Assembly: GCA_038745535.1 (NCBI GenBank)
Contig: JBCDLI010000046.1
Location: 1-19,341 of the forward strand
Source of the DNA: JBCDLI01 sp038745535
GTDB taxonomy: Bacteria > Pseudomonadota > Alphaproteobacteria > Rhizobiales > Rhizobiaceae
Length of the DNA: 19,341 bases
Reading direction: 5' to 3'
The translations under genes and the position numbers were made by a program. A model generated the notes under the pieces. It worked only from the letters and a program-made list of their open reading frames with translations, did not search any database and was not told the origin of the DNA. Position 1 is the stretch's first letter. Each line of letters opens with the position of its first letter. This document shows, piece after piece, positions 1-6,755 of this stretch.

Positions 1-593
1 ACTTTGTCCGGGTCGCAATTGGAATCGAGAATTGCAACGACTGGAATGCCGAGGCGCTTTGCTTCTTCAATCGCAATTGCTTCCTTGTTGGTGTCGATGA
101 CAACCATCATGTCGGGGATGCCGCCCATATCCTTGATGCCGCCGAGCGCACGCTCAAGCTTCTCGTATTCACGCTCAAGGTTCAGTCGCTCTTTCTTGGT
201 GAAAGCCTGCGCCTCATTTGAGTTGAGCAATTCTTCAAGTTTACGAAGACGCGAGATCGAATTCGAGATCGTTTTCCAGTTGGTCAGCATGCCGCCGAGC
301 CAACGGGCGTTGACGAAATACTGCGCTGAGCGCTTCGCGGCGTCTGCAACGATTTCCGACGCCGCACGCTTTGTGCCAACGAAGAGCACGCGACCACCGC
401 CTGCAACGGTATCGGCTACCGCATTAAGCGCCTGATCGAGAAGCGGAACCGTCTCGGCAAGATTGATGATGTGGATGCTGTTGCGCTCACCAAAGATGTA
501 GCGCTTCATTTTTGGGTTCCAGCGGTGTGTCTGGTGCCCAAAGTGTACGCCTGCTTCAAGAAGCTGGCGCATGGAGAATTCCGGCGTCGCCAT
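1..593 (-). CDS. rpsB: 30S ribosomal protein S2 (partial, C-terminus outside the window)
   Basis: Translating the minus strand from the ATG at 593 gives 197 codons without a stop, running off the window edge. The protein begins MATPEFSMRQLLEAGVHFGH and carries S2 hallmarks in order: HFGHQTHRWNPKM near residues 18-30, FVGTKRAASE near 70, RWLGGMLTNWKT near 97, and LGGIKDMGG near 150. S2 is a protein of the small ribosomal subunit near the mRNA exit region. Roughly the last 60 residues expected for the family are missing because the window ends, not because the gene is broken. The start is supported by an AAGGA ribosome binding site six bases before the ATG. The usual neighbour tsf would lie beyond the edge. 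A 168-base leader with possible RNA structure separates it from eipB upstream. Confidence 0.97.
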   Translation of the reverse strand, partial: MATPEFSMRQLLEAGVHFGHQTHRWNPKMKRYIFGERNSIHIINLAETVPLLDQALNAVADTVAGGGRVLFVGTKRAASEIVADAAKRSAQYFVNARWLGGMLTNWKTISNSISRLRKLEELLNSNEAQAFTKKERLNLEREYEKLERALGGIKDMGGIPDMMVVIDTNKEAIAIEEAKRLGIPVVAILDSNCDPDK

Positions 594-618
594 AGTTTTT
601 CCTTTTCCGGTTTAACCT

Positions 619-692
619 CCACGAAGCTGTAAGCGGTTGCCCGCCACCGGGTGGACATCCGAGGATTTCTCCCTCGAAAGCCCCACTTCGTG
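619..692 (-). promoter_or_regulatory. Putative structured leader RNA of rpsB
   Basis: Read as minus-strand RNA, this stretch can fold into a closed multibranch element. A 7-bp stem (CACGAAG at 692-686 with CUUCGUG at 626-620) encloses three hairpins: CGAGG/CCUCG (676-672 with 664-660, 7-base loop), CCAC/GUGG (654-651 with 647-644), and GCGG/CCGC with a GCAA tetraloop (644-641 with 636-633). The last two share one base, so they may coexist only partly. The element ends about 26 bases before the rpsB start codon, where the AAGGA ribosome binding site lies. Ribosomal protein operons, including rpsB-tsf in other bacteria, are often controlled by feedback of the protein on its leader, so an S2-responsive leader is a reasonable inference. 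The fold was done by eye and I do not recognise it as a known family. A small CGCC/GGCG hairpin lies further upstream at 706-718. No convincing promoter could be read. Confidence 0.4.
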
Positions 693-761
693 TGTGGAAT
701 AAGCGCGCCTTAGCGGCGAAAGCCCATCAACGCAACCGCAAGTTCGCCTGACCGGCCTAAG

Positions 762-1586
762 TCATTCGCAGCTTTCCGGCTCGAACAGTTCCAGATTGGA
801 CAATTGGCCTTCCAGTTCGAAGTCGCCGTAGTCCATTGTCAAATTCCGCGTGACGCCGTTTTCATGCAACCGGAAGCCAATTGTATAGTTGGGCGTCACC
901 TCTCCGGCAGAAATTCCCGGGTCGTCGAAATAGCTTATGTTGACGGTCCGAAACGGCGCACCCGCCAATTCGCCCAGCACTTCGTCAGATGTTTCTTCTG
1001 TCCGTTCCTGCCCGATAATCACCGTCGTTTGCACGACCTTATCACCGTCTTCGGACCCATCGAAAATCAGCCGCTCGAAGAACGTTTCGCCATTCGCGGC
1101 GCGCTCCAGAACCTCTTTCATGTGCTGCGATGGAAACTTCGCCACATCCAAATCGAGCATCTGCTCGTCGGGCTCTGTCAGTTCAACGGCAATGCCTTCT
1201 TCACCGAGTTCCGCATTTCCAGAGACCTCGCGATCGGGCCGATTGTTGACGAAGGTCTTCGTCACGAACCGAAATTGTGAACCATCACCGGCTTCGAAGG
1301 TCGTCGTCTGCTGATCTGTCACCCGTGCGTCGCCCTGCACGCCGATCTGGCTCACAAACCGGAATTGCGTTGTGTAGCCATCGCAAACCGATCCGCGAAA
1401 CTCATAAACAATGCGTCCGTTCATGGATTGGATACCGGAGCGATCACTCGCCTCTTTCAGCCGCACATCATAGACAGCGCGATGCGGCGCGAGCACCGGA
1501 GTTGCCGCCGCTGAGCCGACGGTTGCGCCAACGAGTGCCGCGGCGAGAACCTTCGTCAAAAAGCTTCTTTGAATGGATGATTTCAT
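762..1586 (-). CDS. eipB: EipB-family (DUF1849) periplasmic cell-envelope protein
   Basis: A 274-residue protein starting at the ATG at 1586. An open frame extends upstream to 1739, but residues 1-27 from 1586 form a clear Sec signal peptide (KSSIQRSFLTK, then an alanine-rich core and SAAA cleavage region), so the shorter start is preferred. The mature protein opens with LAPHRAVYDVRL, then GRIVYEFRGSVCDGYTTQFR. These are hallmarks of the DUF1849/EipB family, which folds as a beta-spiral in the periplasm and is needed for envelope integrity in Brucella. Two cysteines, Cys68 and Cys273 (the penultimate residue), match the conserved pair that forms a disulfide in the known protein. It reads toward rpsB on the same strand and is divergent from ridA across 71 bases. 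A weak TTGCTC / TATCTT pair upstream could be its promoter. Family assignment is from sequence recognition; the role is by homology. Confidence 0.85.
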   Translation of the reverse strand: MKSSIQRSFLTKVLAAALVGATVGSAAATPVLAPHRAVYDVRLKEASDRSGIQSMNGRIVYEFRGSVCDGYTTQFRFVSQIGVQGDARVTDQQTTTFEAGDGSQFRFVTKTFVNNRPDREVSGNAELGEEGIAVELTEPDEQMLDLDVAKFPSQHMKEVLERAANGETFFERLIFDGSEDGDKVVQTTVIIGQERTEETSDEVLGELAGAPFRTVNISYFDDPGISAGEVTPNYTIGFRLHENGVTRNLTMDYGDFELEGQLSNLELFEPESCE

Positions 1587-1657
1587 ATTGTGTCCGTGTC
1601 CGACGTGAGTTCTATGCAGTAAAGATATTGTGATGGCATCCAGAGGAGCAACAGGAA

Positions 1658-2119
1658 ATGGGCGAAATTGAATCACGATTGGAAAAACTCGGGATTTCAC
1701 TTCCAGAAGCCGCAGCACCGGCAGCCAATTACGTTCCATTCAAGATGTCCGGCAACATGCTTTTCACGTCCGGTCAGCTTCCGCTGCTCGACGGCAAGCT
1801 GATGCACACGGGCATTATCGGCGATGCGCTGTCGGTCGAACAAGGCGCGGAAGCGGCGCGCCAATGTGCAGTCAATGTGTTGTCGGTAGCAAAGTTGGCG
1901 CTCGGCGAGCTGACGCGTATCCAGCAGATTGTGAAGATCACGATCTTTGTCGCGTCCACGCGCGACTTCACGCATCAGCATGTGGTCGGCAATGGCGCGT
2001 CCGATCTCCTCGTCGCCGCGCTTGAAGACAAAGGGCGCCATGCGCGCTCTGCAGTTGGCATGCCATCATTGCCACTCAATGCGCCGGTGGAAGTGGAAGC
2101 AATTATCGAATTCTCGTGA
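1658..2119 (+). CDS. RidA/YjgF/UK114 family protein
   Basis: A 153-residue protein of the RidA superfamily, which includes enamine/imine deaminases that remove reactive intermediates of PLP-enzyme reactions. Recognisable segments are FTSGQLPLLDGKL (residues 36-48), INVL-like AVNVLSVAKLALG (71-83), IVKITIFVAS (91-100), and the C-terminal GRHARSAVGMPSLPLNAPVE (127-146). Arg130 is at the position of the substrate-carboxylate-binding arginine of RidA. At 153 residues it is longer than classical RidA (about 130) and resembles the longer subgroup often annotated only as RidA-like, so deaminase activity is not assured. The start is supported by an AGGA-containing site (GAGGAGCAACAGGAA) before the ATG. 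It overlaps the next gene by four bases (GTGA), which implies translational coupling with the phosphodiesterase. Confidence 0.9.
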   Translation: MGEIESRLEKLGISLPEAAAPAANYVPFKMSGNMLFTSGQLPLLDGKLMHTGIIGDALSVEQGAEAARQCAVNVLSVAKLALGELTRIQQIVKITIFVASTRDFTHQHVVGNGASDLLVAALEDKGRHARSAVGMPSLPLNAPVEVEAIIEFS

Positions 2120-2838
2120 CCGACGCACGCTTCATCATCGAAAGACCGATCGCTCATCGCGGCTTACACGATGGTAATCTGACAGTGCCAGAAAATACGC
2201 TTGCTGCATTTTTGGCCGCTGAAAAACGCGACTACGCAATCGAACTCGATGTTCAGCTTTCCTCCGACGGTGTACCAGTCGTCTTCCACGACAGAGACCT
2301 AAAAAGGCTATGCGGCCGCAGCGAATTCGTGTCGGAACTGACCGCAGATCAGCTTGCGCAAATTCGGATTGGCGAAACCGACGAACGCATTCTGTCACTC
2401 AAAACGGTCCTAGACACGCTAAACGCAGCGTCGGTCGTAATCGTCGAGATGAAAGACAATGGTGAGCGCAATGGAAACTTTGGCCAGGCGGTATCGGAGG
2501 TTATAGCAAAAGCGGAGCAGCCCATGGCCGCCATGTCATTTGCACACGATCTGGTTTCGTCATTTATCAAAAGCGATTCCGGCACCCCATGTGGTTTGAC
2601 AGCTGAAGGGACATCAGACGAGGCTCTACAAAAGCACCATGCGTTCATGGCAACTCCAGAGGGGCAGAAGGTCGCTTTCATTTCCTACAATGTTTCTCAT
2701 CTTCCGAACGAATTCGTCCACCAGATGCGAGCAGAGAAAGGCCTGCCGATCATTACGTGGACCGTCAGAAACGCGGAAATCAGAACCCATTCCGATCAGT
2801 ATGCCGAGCAAATCACGTTTGAAGGCTTTTTGCCGTGA
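2116..2838 (+). CDS. Glycerophosphodiester phosphodiesterase
   Basis: A 240-residue GDPD-family enzyme that hydrolyses glycerophosphodiesters to sn-glycerol 3-phosphate and an alcohol. The family signature is intact: HRG at residues 14-16 (the acid/base histidine), PENT at 25-28, the metal ligands ELD at 43-45, and HD at 58-59. It ends with the barrel-closing IITWTVRNAE and a GFLP end. There is no signal peptide, so a cytoplasmic UgpQ-like role in phospholipid headgroup turnover is likely. It begins with GTG at 2116, inside the ridA stop codon (GTGA overlap), so the two genes are co-translated. The family is certain; the substrate is not. Confidence 0.92.
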   Translation: MTDARFIIERPIAHRGLHDGNLTVPENTLAAFLAAEKRDYAIELDVQLSSDGVPVVFHDRDLKRLCGRSEFVSELTADQLAQIRIGETDERILSLKTVLDTLNAASVVIVEMKDNGERNGNFGQAVSEVIAKAEQPMAAMSFAHDLVSSFIKSDSGTPCGLTAEGTSDEALQKHHAFMATPEGQKVAFISYNVSHLPNEFVHQMRAEKGLPIITWTVRNAEIRTHSDQYAEQITFEGFLP

Positions 2839-2914
2839 CAAGCTGACCCTTTGAGTTGTCGCACCAACGCGTTGAAGTATTTCATACTCCGAAGCCAATA
2901 GTGAGCATTCAGCG

Positions 2915-4114
2915 ATGACCTCCGCCGTAGAGAACATGTCTGTGCCTGAGTTTCGTATTCGTATCGTTGACGATCTTACCACGGTCGACGCCGTTGCGTG
3001 GTCAAAATTAGCAGGTGCAGGTCGTGATGGCGTGGGTACGCCGTACAACCCGTTTCTATCGCATCCGTTTTTGTCTGCGTTAGAGACGTCAAAATCAGCA
3101 GTAGCCGAGACGGGCTGGCTTCCACAGCACCTACTTTTAGAAGACGGAGCCGGTGAACTCTATGCCGCCCTGCCCTGCTATCTGAAAAACCACAGCCAGG
3201 GCGAGTACGTCTTCGATCATGCTTGGGCAGACGCTTGGCACCGCGCCGGCGGTCGCTACTATCCGAAATTGCAATGCTCGGTGCCATTCACGCCTGCCAC
3301 CGGGCCGCGAATGCTGGTGCGCGACGATGTCGATGCAACATCAGCGCGGGCAGCGCTCGCCGAAGGCCTGAAGACGCTCGCCGACGAGCGAAATGTCTCC
3401 TCCGCGCATGTCACCTTTGCGAAAGAAACGGATATTTCGGCGCTCACCGCGGCGGGTTACCTGCACCGCACCGACCAGCAGTTTCATTTTACCAATGACG
3501 GCTACAGCCAGTATCAGGATTTTCTCGACACGCTGTCTTCGCGGAAACGCAAAAACTTGAAAAAAGAGCGCGAAGCCGCTCTTGGCAACGGCATCTCAGT
3601 CGATTACTTGCGCGGGGCCGACATCACCGCAGAAGCCGTTGATCGCTTCTATGAGTTCTATCTCGACACGGGCGCTCGCAAATGGGGACGTCCCTACCTG
3701 ACACGCTCATTCTTCGAGACGATTTGCGATACGATGGCGGAGGACATCGTGTTGATTATGGCTAAACGCGAAGACCGATACATTGCCGGTGCCATCAACT
3801 TTATTGGCGGCGATACGCTGTTCGGCCGTCATTGGGGCTGCTTGGAACACCACCGCTTTTTGCACTTCGAGGTCTGCTACCATCAAGCCATCGACTTCGC
3901 GATCGCTCACGGATTGAAGACCGTCGAAGCAGGCGCCCAGGGCGAACATAAACTCGCGCGGGGATACCTTCCCGTGACAACACACTCCGCGCACTGGATT
4001 CCTCACGAGGGATTTCGGTCAGCGATCACAGACTACCTTGACCATGAGCGCGAAGAAGTTGCTCGCTTCGGCGAAGTGTTGAAGGGCCACGCCCCATTCC
4101 GCAAATCCGCTTGA
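2915..4114 (+). CDS. FemAB-like / GNAT-fold acyltransferase (DUF482, COG3146)
   Basis: A 399-residue protein of the DUF482 family, sometimes annotated as peptidogalycan biosynthesis protein or GNAT family N-acetyltransferase. Seen directly: an N-terminal segment with NPFLSHPFLSALE (near 46-58) and a middle LSSRKRKNLKKERE (near 208-221), the basic helix typical of the family. These are followed by FYEFYLDTGARKWGRPYLTRSFF and the C-terminal GHWG-like GRHWGCLEHHRFLHFEVCYHQAIDFAI. The fold is thought to contain two GNAT-like halves, as in FemX-type aminoacyl transferases; the substrate is unknown. It follows the phosphodiesterase after 76 bases and precedes the HIT gene by 33, probably in one operon. 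The ATG at 2915 has only a weak upstream purine tract; an in-frame ATG seven codons later is an alternative start. Confidence 0.85.
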   Translation: MTSAVENMSVPEFRIRIVDDLTTVDAVAWSKLAGAGRDGVGTPYNPFLSHPFLSALETSKSAVAETGWLPQHLLLEDGAGELYAALPCYLKNHSQGEYVFDHAWADAWHRAGGRYYPKLQCSVPFTPATGPRMLVRDDVDATSARAALAEGLKTLADERNVSSAHVTFAKETDISALTAAGYLHRTDQQFHFTNDGYSQYQDFLDTLSSRKRKNLKKEREAALGNGISVDYLRGADITAEAVDRFYEFYLDTGARKWGRPYLTRSFFETICDTMAEDIVLIMAKREDRYIAGAINFIGGDTLFGRHWGCLEHHRFLHFEVCYHQAIDFAIAHGLKTVEAGAQGEHKLARGYLPVTTHSAHWIPHEGFRSAITDYLDHEREEVARFGEVLKGHAPFRKSA

Positions 4115-4147
4115 CGATCTGTACATCTCTCGCGAAAAGCTGTCGCC

Positions 4148-4576
4148 ATGACACACTACGACGACGACAACATATTCGCGAAAATTCTTCGCGGAGAGAT
4201 TCCCGCTCACACCGTCTACGAAGACGATGACGTGAAGGTGTTTATGGATGTGATGCCACAGGCCCACGGCCACGCCCTGGTCGTACCCAAAACGCCATGT
4301 CGCAACCTATTTGACGCAGAGCCGATGGTTCTTGGCGCTTTGATTGCCACCGTTCAGCGCGTGGCGCAGGCGTCGAAAGAAGCTTTCGCCGCCGATGGCA
4401 TCACGATCAACCAGTTTAATGAGGCCGCTGGTGGTCAATCAGTATTTCACCTGCACTTCCATGTGATCCCGCGCCATGACGGTATGGCTTTGAAGGGCCA
4501 TACGGATCAGATGGAAGATAATTCCGTTTTGGCCGCCAACTGCGAAAAACTGAAAGCTGCTCTCAACAACTTATAG
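4148..4576 (+). CDS. HIT family protein (Hint-type nucleotide hydrolase)
   Basis: A 142-residue histidine-triad protein. The catalytic HxHxH motif is intact at residues 101-107 (HLHFHVI), preceded by NQFNEAAGGQSVFH and an N-terminal NIFAKILRGEIPAHTVYEDD. All are typical of bacterial Hint proteins (HinT/YcfF-like), which hydrolyse nucleoside phosphoramidates and acyl-adenylates. Length is within the normal family range. It is the last gene of the plus-strand run, and its stop codon lies only five bases from the stop of the convergent PAP2 gene, so there is no room for a private terminator between them. The family is certain; the physiological substrate is unknown. Confidence 0.95.
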   Translation: MTHYDDDNIFAKILRGEIPAHTVYEDDDVKVFMDVMPQAHGHALVVPKTPCRNLFDAEPMVLGALIATVQRVAQASKEAFAADGITINQFNEAAGGQSVFHLHFHVIPRHDGMALKGHTDQMEDNSVLAANCEKLKAALNNL

Positions 4577-4581
4577 CATCT

Positions 4582-5517
4582 TCACGCCGGTTTAGGCGCG
4601 AGCCCCACTGGCTGTTGAAATGCATCCGTTTCGTCCATTTGCCGAAACATGCGCGAAGCAATCGCAAAAGATGCCAGTGAAACAGCCGCGCCACCGATAA
4701 GGTCCACGAAGTTGTGACCTCCATGCACCAGGATCGACGGCGCAGTAATCAGAGCGATTGCAACAAACAGCCAACGCGCCTTTGCGTAGTGCCAAACGCA
4801 GATGATCGGAAGCACCACCATAACCGTGTGGAATGATGGGAAGCCGATCAGTCCCTTCATCTCAATAGCTGTGATGTGAGGGATGCCCTCGGCCATGATG
4901 CGATTGAGCTCTATGCCGAATTGGCTATCTGCGAGCGGGCGAACCACCGCTTCCACCTCGGGGTCAAGAACGAGAAAAGCCGACGGCCCGACAGTCGGGA
5001 TCGCCACCCAAACAACGGTCGTAAGCGTACCGGCCCACATCGTTGAGATGAGAAATTTGTGCAAACCTTTTCGGTCGTTTTGTGCTGCAAGCCACAATAG
5101 AGCGAGCATCATAACGCCCATGGTGCTGATATAGGCGCTGCGAAATATCTCGTTCAACAACGGATGTTCGGCCATCCAACCTGATAAGCCGACCCATGAA
5201 TACCCCAGTCCGCCCTCCATCTCGATCAAAATGGGATCAATCGGTTCGCGGCCGAAGGGGGGCAGCGCATGAATGAAAACGGTGGCAGCCGTGGAATAGA
5301 AACAGAACAAAACAGTTACCACGAGAGCGTTCGCGATGCGCTCATCGACGCGCTGAAAGCGGTAAAAAAGCGCAATCGGGACGAGCAGTATTGCAGCAAA
5401 TATTGGCGGGTAGAAAACGGCTGGGTCGATTTTTGAGCCTTTCATCCACGGGACCCAAAAGCACAGCACAGTCAGCAAAATCACCACGCGAGAGCAAAAT
5501 TTCTCAACACTATACAT
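4582..5517 (-). CDS. PAP2-superfamily integral membrane phosphatase/transferase
   Basis: A 311-residue multi-pass membrane protein with at least six hydrophobic segments. PAP2 motifs are present near the C-terminus: GFPSFHTVM (residues 225-233, His230) and HGGHNFVDLIGG (265-276, His268 and Asp272). This matches the HxxxD form of the third PAP2 motif and resembles the PAP2_3 branch, which includes inositol phosphorylceramide synthase-like proteins. Likely reactions are dephosphorylation or headgroup transfer on a lipid phosphate at the inner membrane; the substrate cannot be read from sequence. A GGGGGA ribosome binding site precedes the ATG at 5517. It lies 73 bases downstream of azlD on the same strand, so it may be the last gene of that transcript. 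Confidence 0.85.
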   Translation of the reverse strand: MYSVEKFCSRVVILLTVLCFWVPWMKGSKIDPAVFYPPIFAAILLVPIALFYRFQRVDERIANALVVTVLFCFYSTAATVFIHALPPFGREPIDPILIEMEGGLGYSWVGLSGWMAEHPLLNEIFRSAYISTMGVMMLALLWLAAQNDRKGLHKFLISTMWAGTLTTVVWVAIPTVGPSAFLVLDPEVEAVVRPLADSQFGIELNRIMAEGIPHITAIEMKGLIGFPSFHTVMVVLPIICVWHYAKARWLFVAIALITAPSILVHGGHNFVDLIGGAAVSLASFAIASRMFRQMDETDAFQQPVGLAPKPA

Positions 5518-5590
5518 GCTTTCCCCCGATATTTCGTTTCGAAATCTCGTACCGCAAAAAGACTAATGTGCGTTTAAATGGAGGTCTGGT

Positions 5591-5938
5591 TCAGAAGACC
5601 GCAATGGCCGCGAACAAGGCGAGAGCACCGGATACAACCCCAACCATCACGTTCTGTTTGGCCAATTGAAAAGCCAAAAATCCGAACGCAAGTGCGCCAA
5701 CCCGCAATGCCCAATGGGTCTCAGCAAGCGAGCCCGATGGGAAGACAACCAGTTTGGCGATAACCCCGGCGACGAGAGCCGTCGCAATCGCGCGGACGAG
5801 CACCAGTGCTTGGCTTTCCTCATTTATGCGATTTCCGAGCAGCACGCCGAGCCAACGCCAAATGTCGGTTGCCAGCCACCCACCAATGAGAATGAAGAGT
5901 ATCGACCACCACGCTGCATCAATTGCATCGAAGCTCAT
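5591..5938 (-). CDS. azlD: AzlD-domain protein, small subunit of a branched-chain amino acid exporter
   Basis: A 115-residue protein with three to four hydrophobic segments (WWSILFILIGGWLATDIW, ALVLVRAIATALVAGVIAKLVVF, ALRVGALAFGFLAFQLA, VMVGVVSGALALFAAIAVF), the AzlD (DUF931-type) pattern. AzlD works with AzlC in exporting branched-chain amino acids or their analogues. An upstream in-frame extension exists to 5980, but the ATG at 5938 overlaps the azlC stop as ATGA. That is the usual coupled arrangement, so it is taken as the start. The pairing with azlC is the best evidence for function. Confidence 0.85.
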   Translation of the reverse strand: MSFDAIDAAWWSILFILIGGWLATDIWRWLGVLLGNRINEESQALVLVRAIATALVAGVIAKLVVFPSGSLAETHWALRVGALAFGFLAFQLAKQNVMVGVVSGALALFAAIAVF

Positions 5939-6657
5939 GCGACTGATTTCCGCTTTTGAGCCAGATAACCCACAGCCCAAGCAAGAACGCCGCCGATCAG
6001 GCCTGATGCGATGAGGTCAATATCCGGCAGCACCACGTGAAATATGGGTCCGAGAATAAGCCCGAAAACCATCGCGAACTTCACCACATCATCACGGGCG
6101 CTCGCCCATAGCGACGTGAGAAAGTACATCGGCGTCAGAAAAAACAATACCGCCATCACGATAGGCGGAAAAGCAGTCGAAAACTGATACACCACGCCGA
6201 CAAGGACTGTGTTCGCTAGCGTGAGCGTGATTGCGGTGCCCGCAAACCATGCAATCCGGTGCTCGCGCGGCACGTCCCTCACCTTCTCCATTGCGATCAC
6301 GTAGGATGTCACCGCCACGAAATGAGAAAGAAAAAGCATGGTGGTCGTGCGTGTTTCTTTCGTGCGCAATTCTGGAAAAAGCGCAGAAACCATCATGATA
6401 AAGCGAACCGATGCGAGCGAAACCGCGAGAAATGTTGCGGCCAATCCGGTTCCCGATAAGGCCGCGCCGACAAGAATGATCTTTGACGGCAGCGCCCAAA
6501 TTGAGATCGTGATCAGCATCGCATGCCCGATCTCTATGCCGCTTTCGCGAGCAAGCGCCGAAAAGCCAACAAATGCGCTCATCAGGATAAGAGCGGCGGG
6601 AGACCAGAGATTTTTCGCGCCCTTGAAAAACCAATCTATATCAGCGCGCTCTGTCAT
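5935..6657 (-). CDS. azlC: AzlC family permease (branched-chain amino acid export)
   Basis: A 240-residue, multi-pass membrane protein of the AzlC family. Recognisable parts are FVGFSALARESGIEIGHAMLITISIWALP near the N-terminus (first transmembrane repeat), LASVRFIMMVSALFPELR in the middle, and a C-terminal FGLILGPIFHVVLPDIDLIASGLIGGVLAW. The members studied export branched-chain amino acids together with AzlD. The ATG at 6657 is chosen; a GTG at 6672 would add five residues, and neither has a strong ribosome binding site. Only 98 bases separate it from the clpA stop and these hold the clpA terminator, so any promoter must sit in about 45 bases or overlap the terminator. Confidence 0.88.
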   Translation of the reverse strand: MTERADIDWFFKGAKNLWSPAALILMSAFVGFSALARESGIEIGHAMLITISIWALPSKIILVGAALSGTGLAATFLAVSLASVRFIMMVSALFPELRTKETRTTTMLFLSHFVAVTSYVIAMEKVRDVPREHRIAWFAGTAITLTLANTVLVGVVYQFSTAFPPIVMAVLFFLTPMYFLTSLWASARDDVVKFAMVFGLILGPIFHVVLPDIDLIASGLIGGVLAWAVGYLAQKRKSVA

Positions 6658-6704
6658 GCGTGGTGAATACACCGCCGCATTGGCTTAGTCCCTAATACAA
6701 ATGG

Positions 6705-6733
6705 AAAAAGCGCCCGCTTTCGCCGGCGCTTTT
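6705..6733 (-). terminator. Intrinsic terminator of clpS-clpA
   Basis: A 9-bp inverted repeat, AAAAGCGCC (6706-6714) with GGCGCTTTT (6725-6733), encloses a 10-base loop. On the minus strand the hairpin is followed by a run of T (complement of 6705-6709), directly downstream of the clpA stop codon. The arms are A/T-flanked on both sides, so it could act weakly in the other orientation too. Confidence 0.85.
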
Positions 6734-6755
6734 GATTTCGCTGAGGTGCTTACAC

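Noticed and set aside
4..435. A 143-codon plus-strand frame at the window start
   Set aside because: It is the reverse complement of rpsB, whose minus-strand translation is clearly ribosomal protein S2.
1587..1739. N-terminal extension of EipB to position 1739
   Set aside because: It would overlap ridA and place 51 residues ahead of a good signal peptide; the ATG at 1586 is the natural start.
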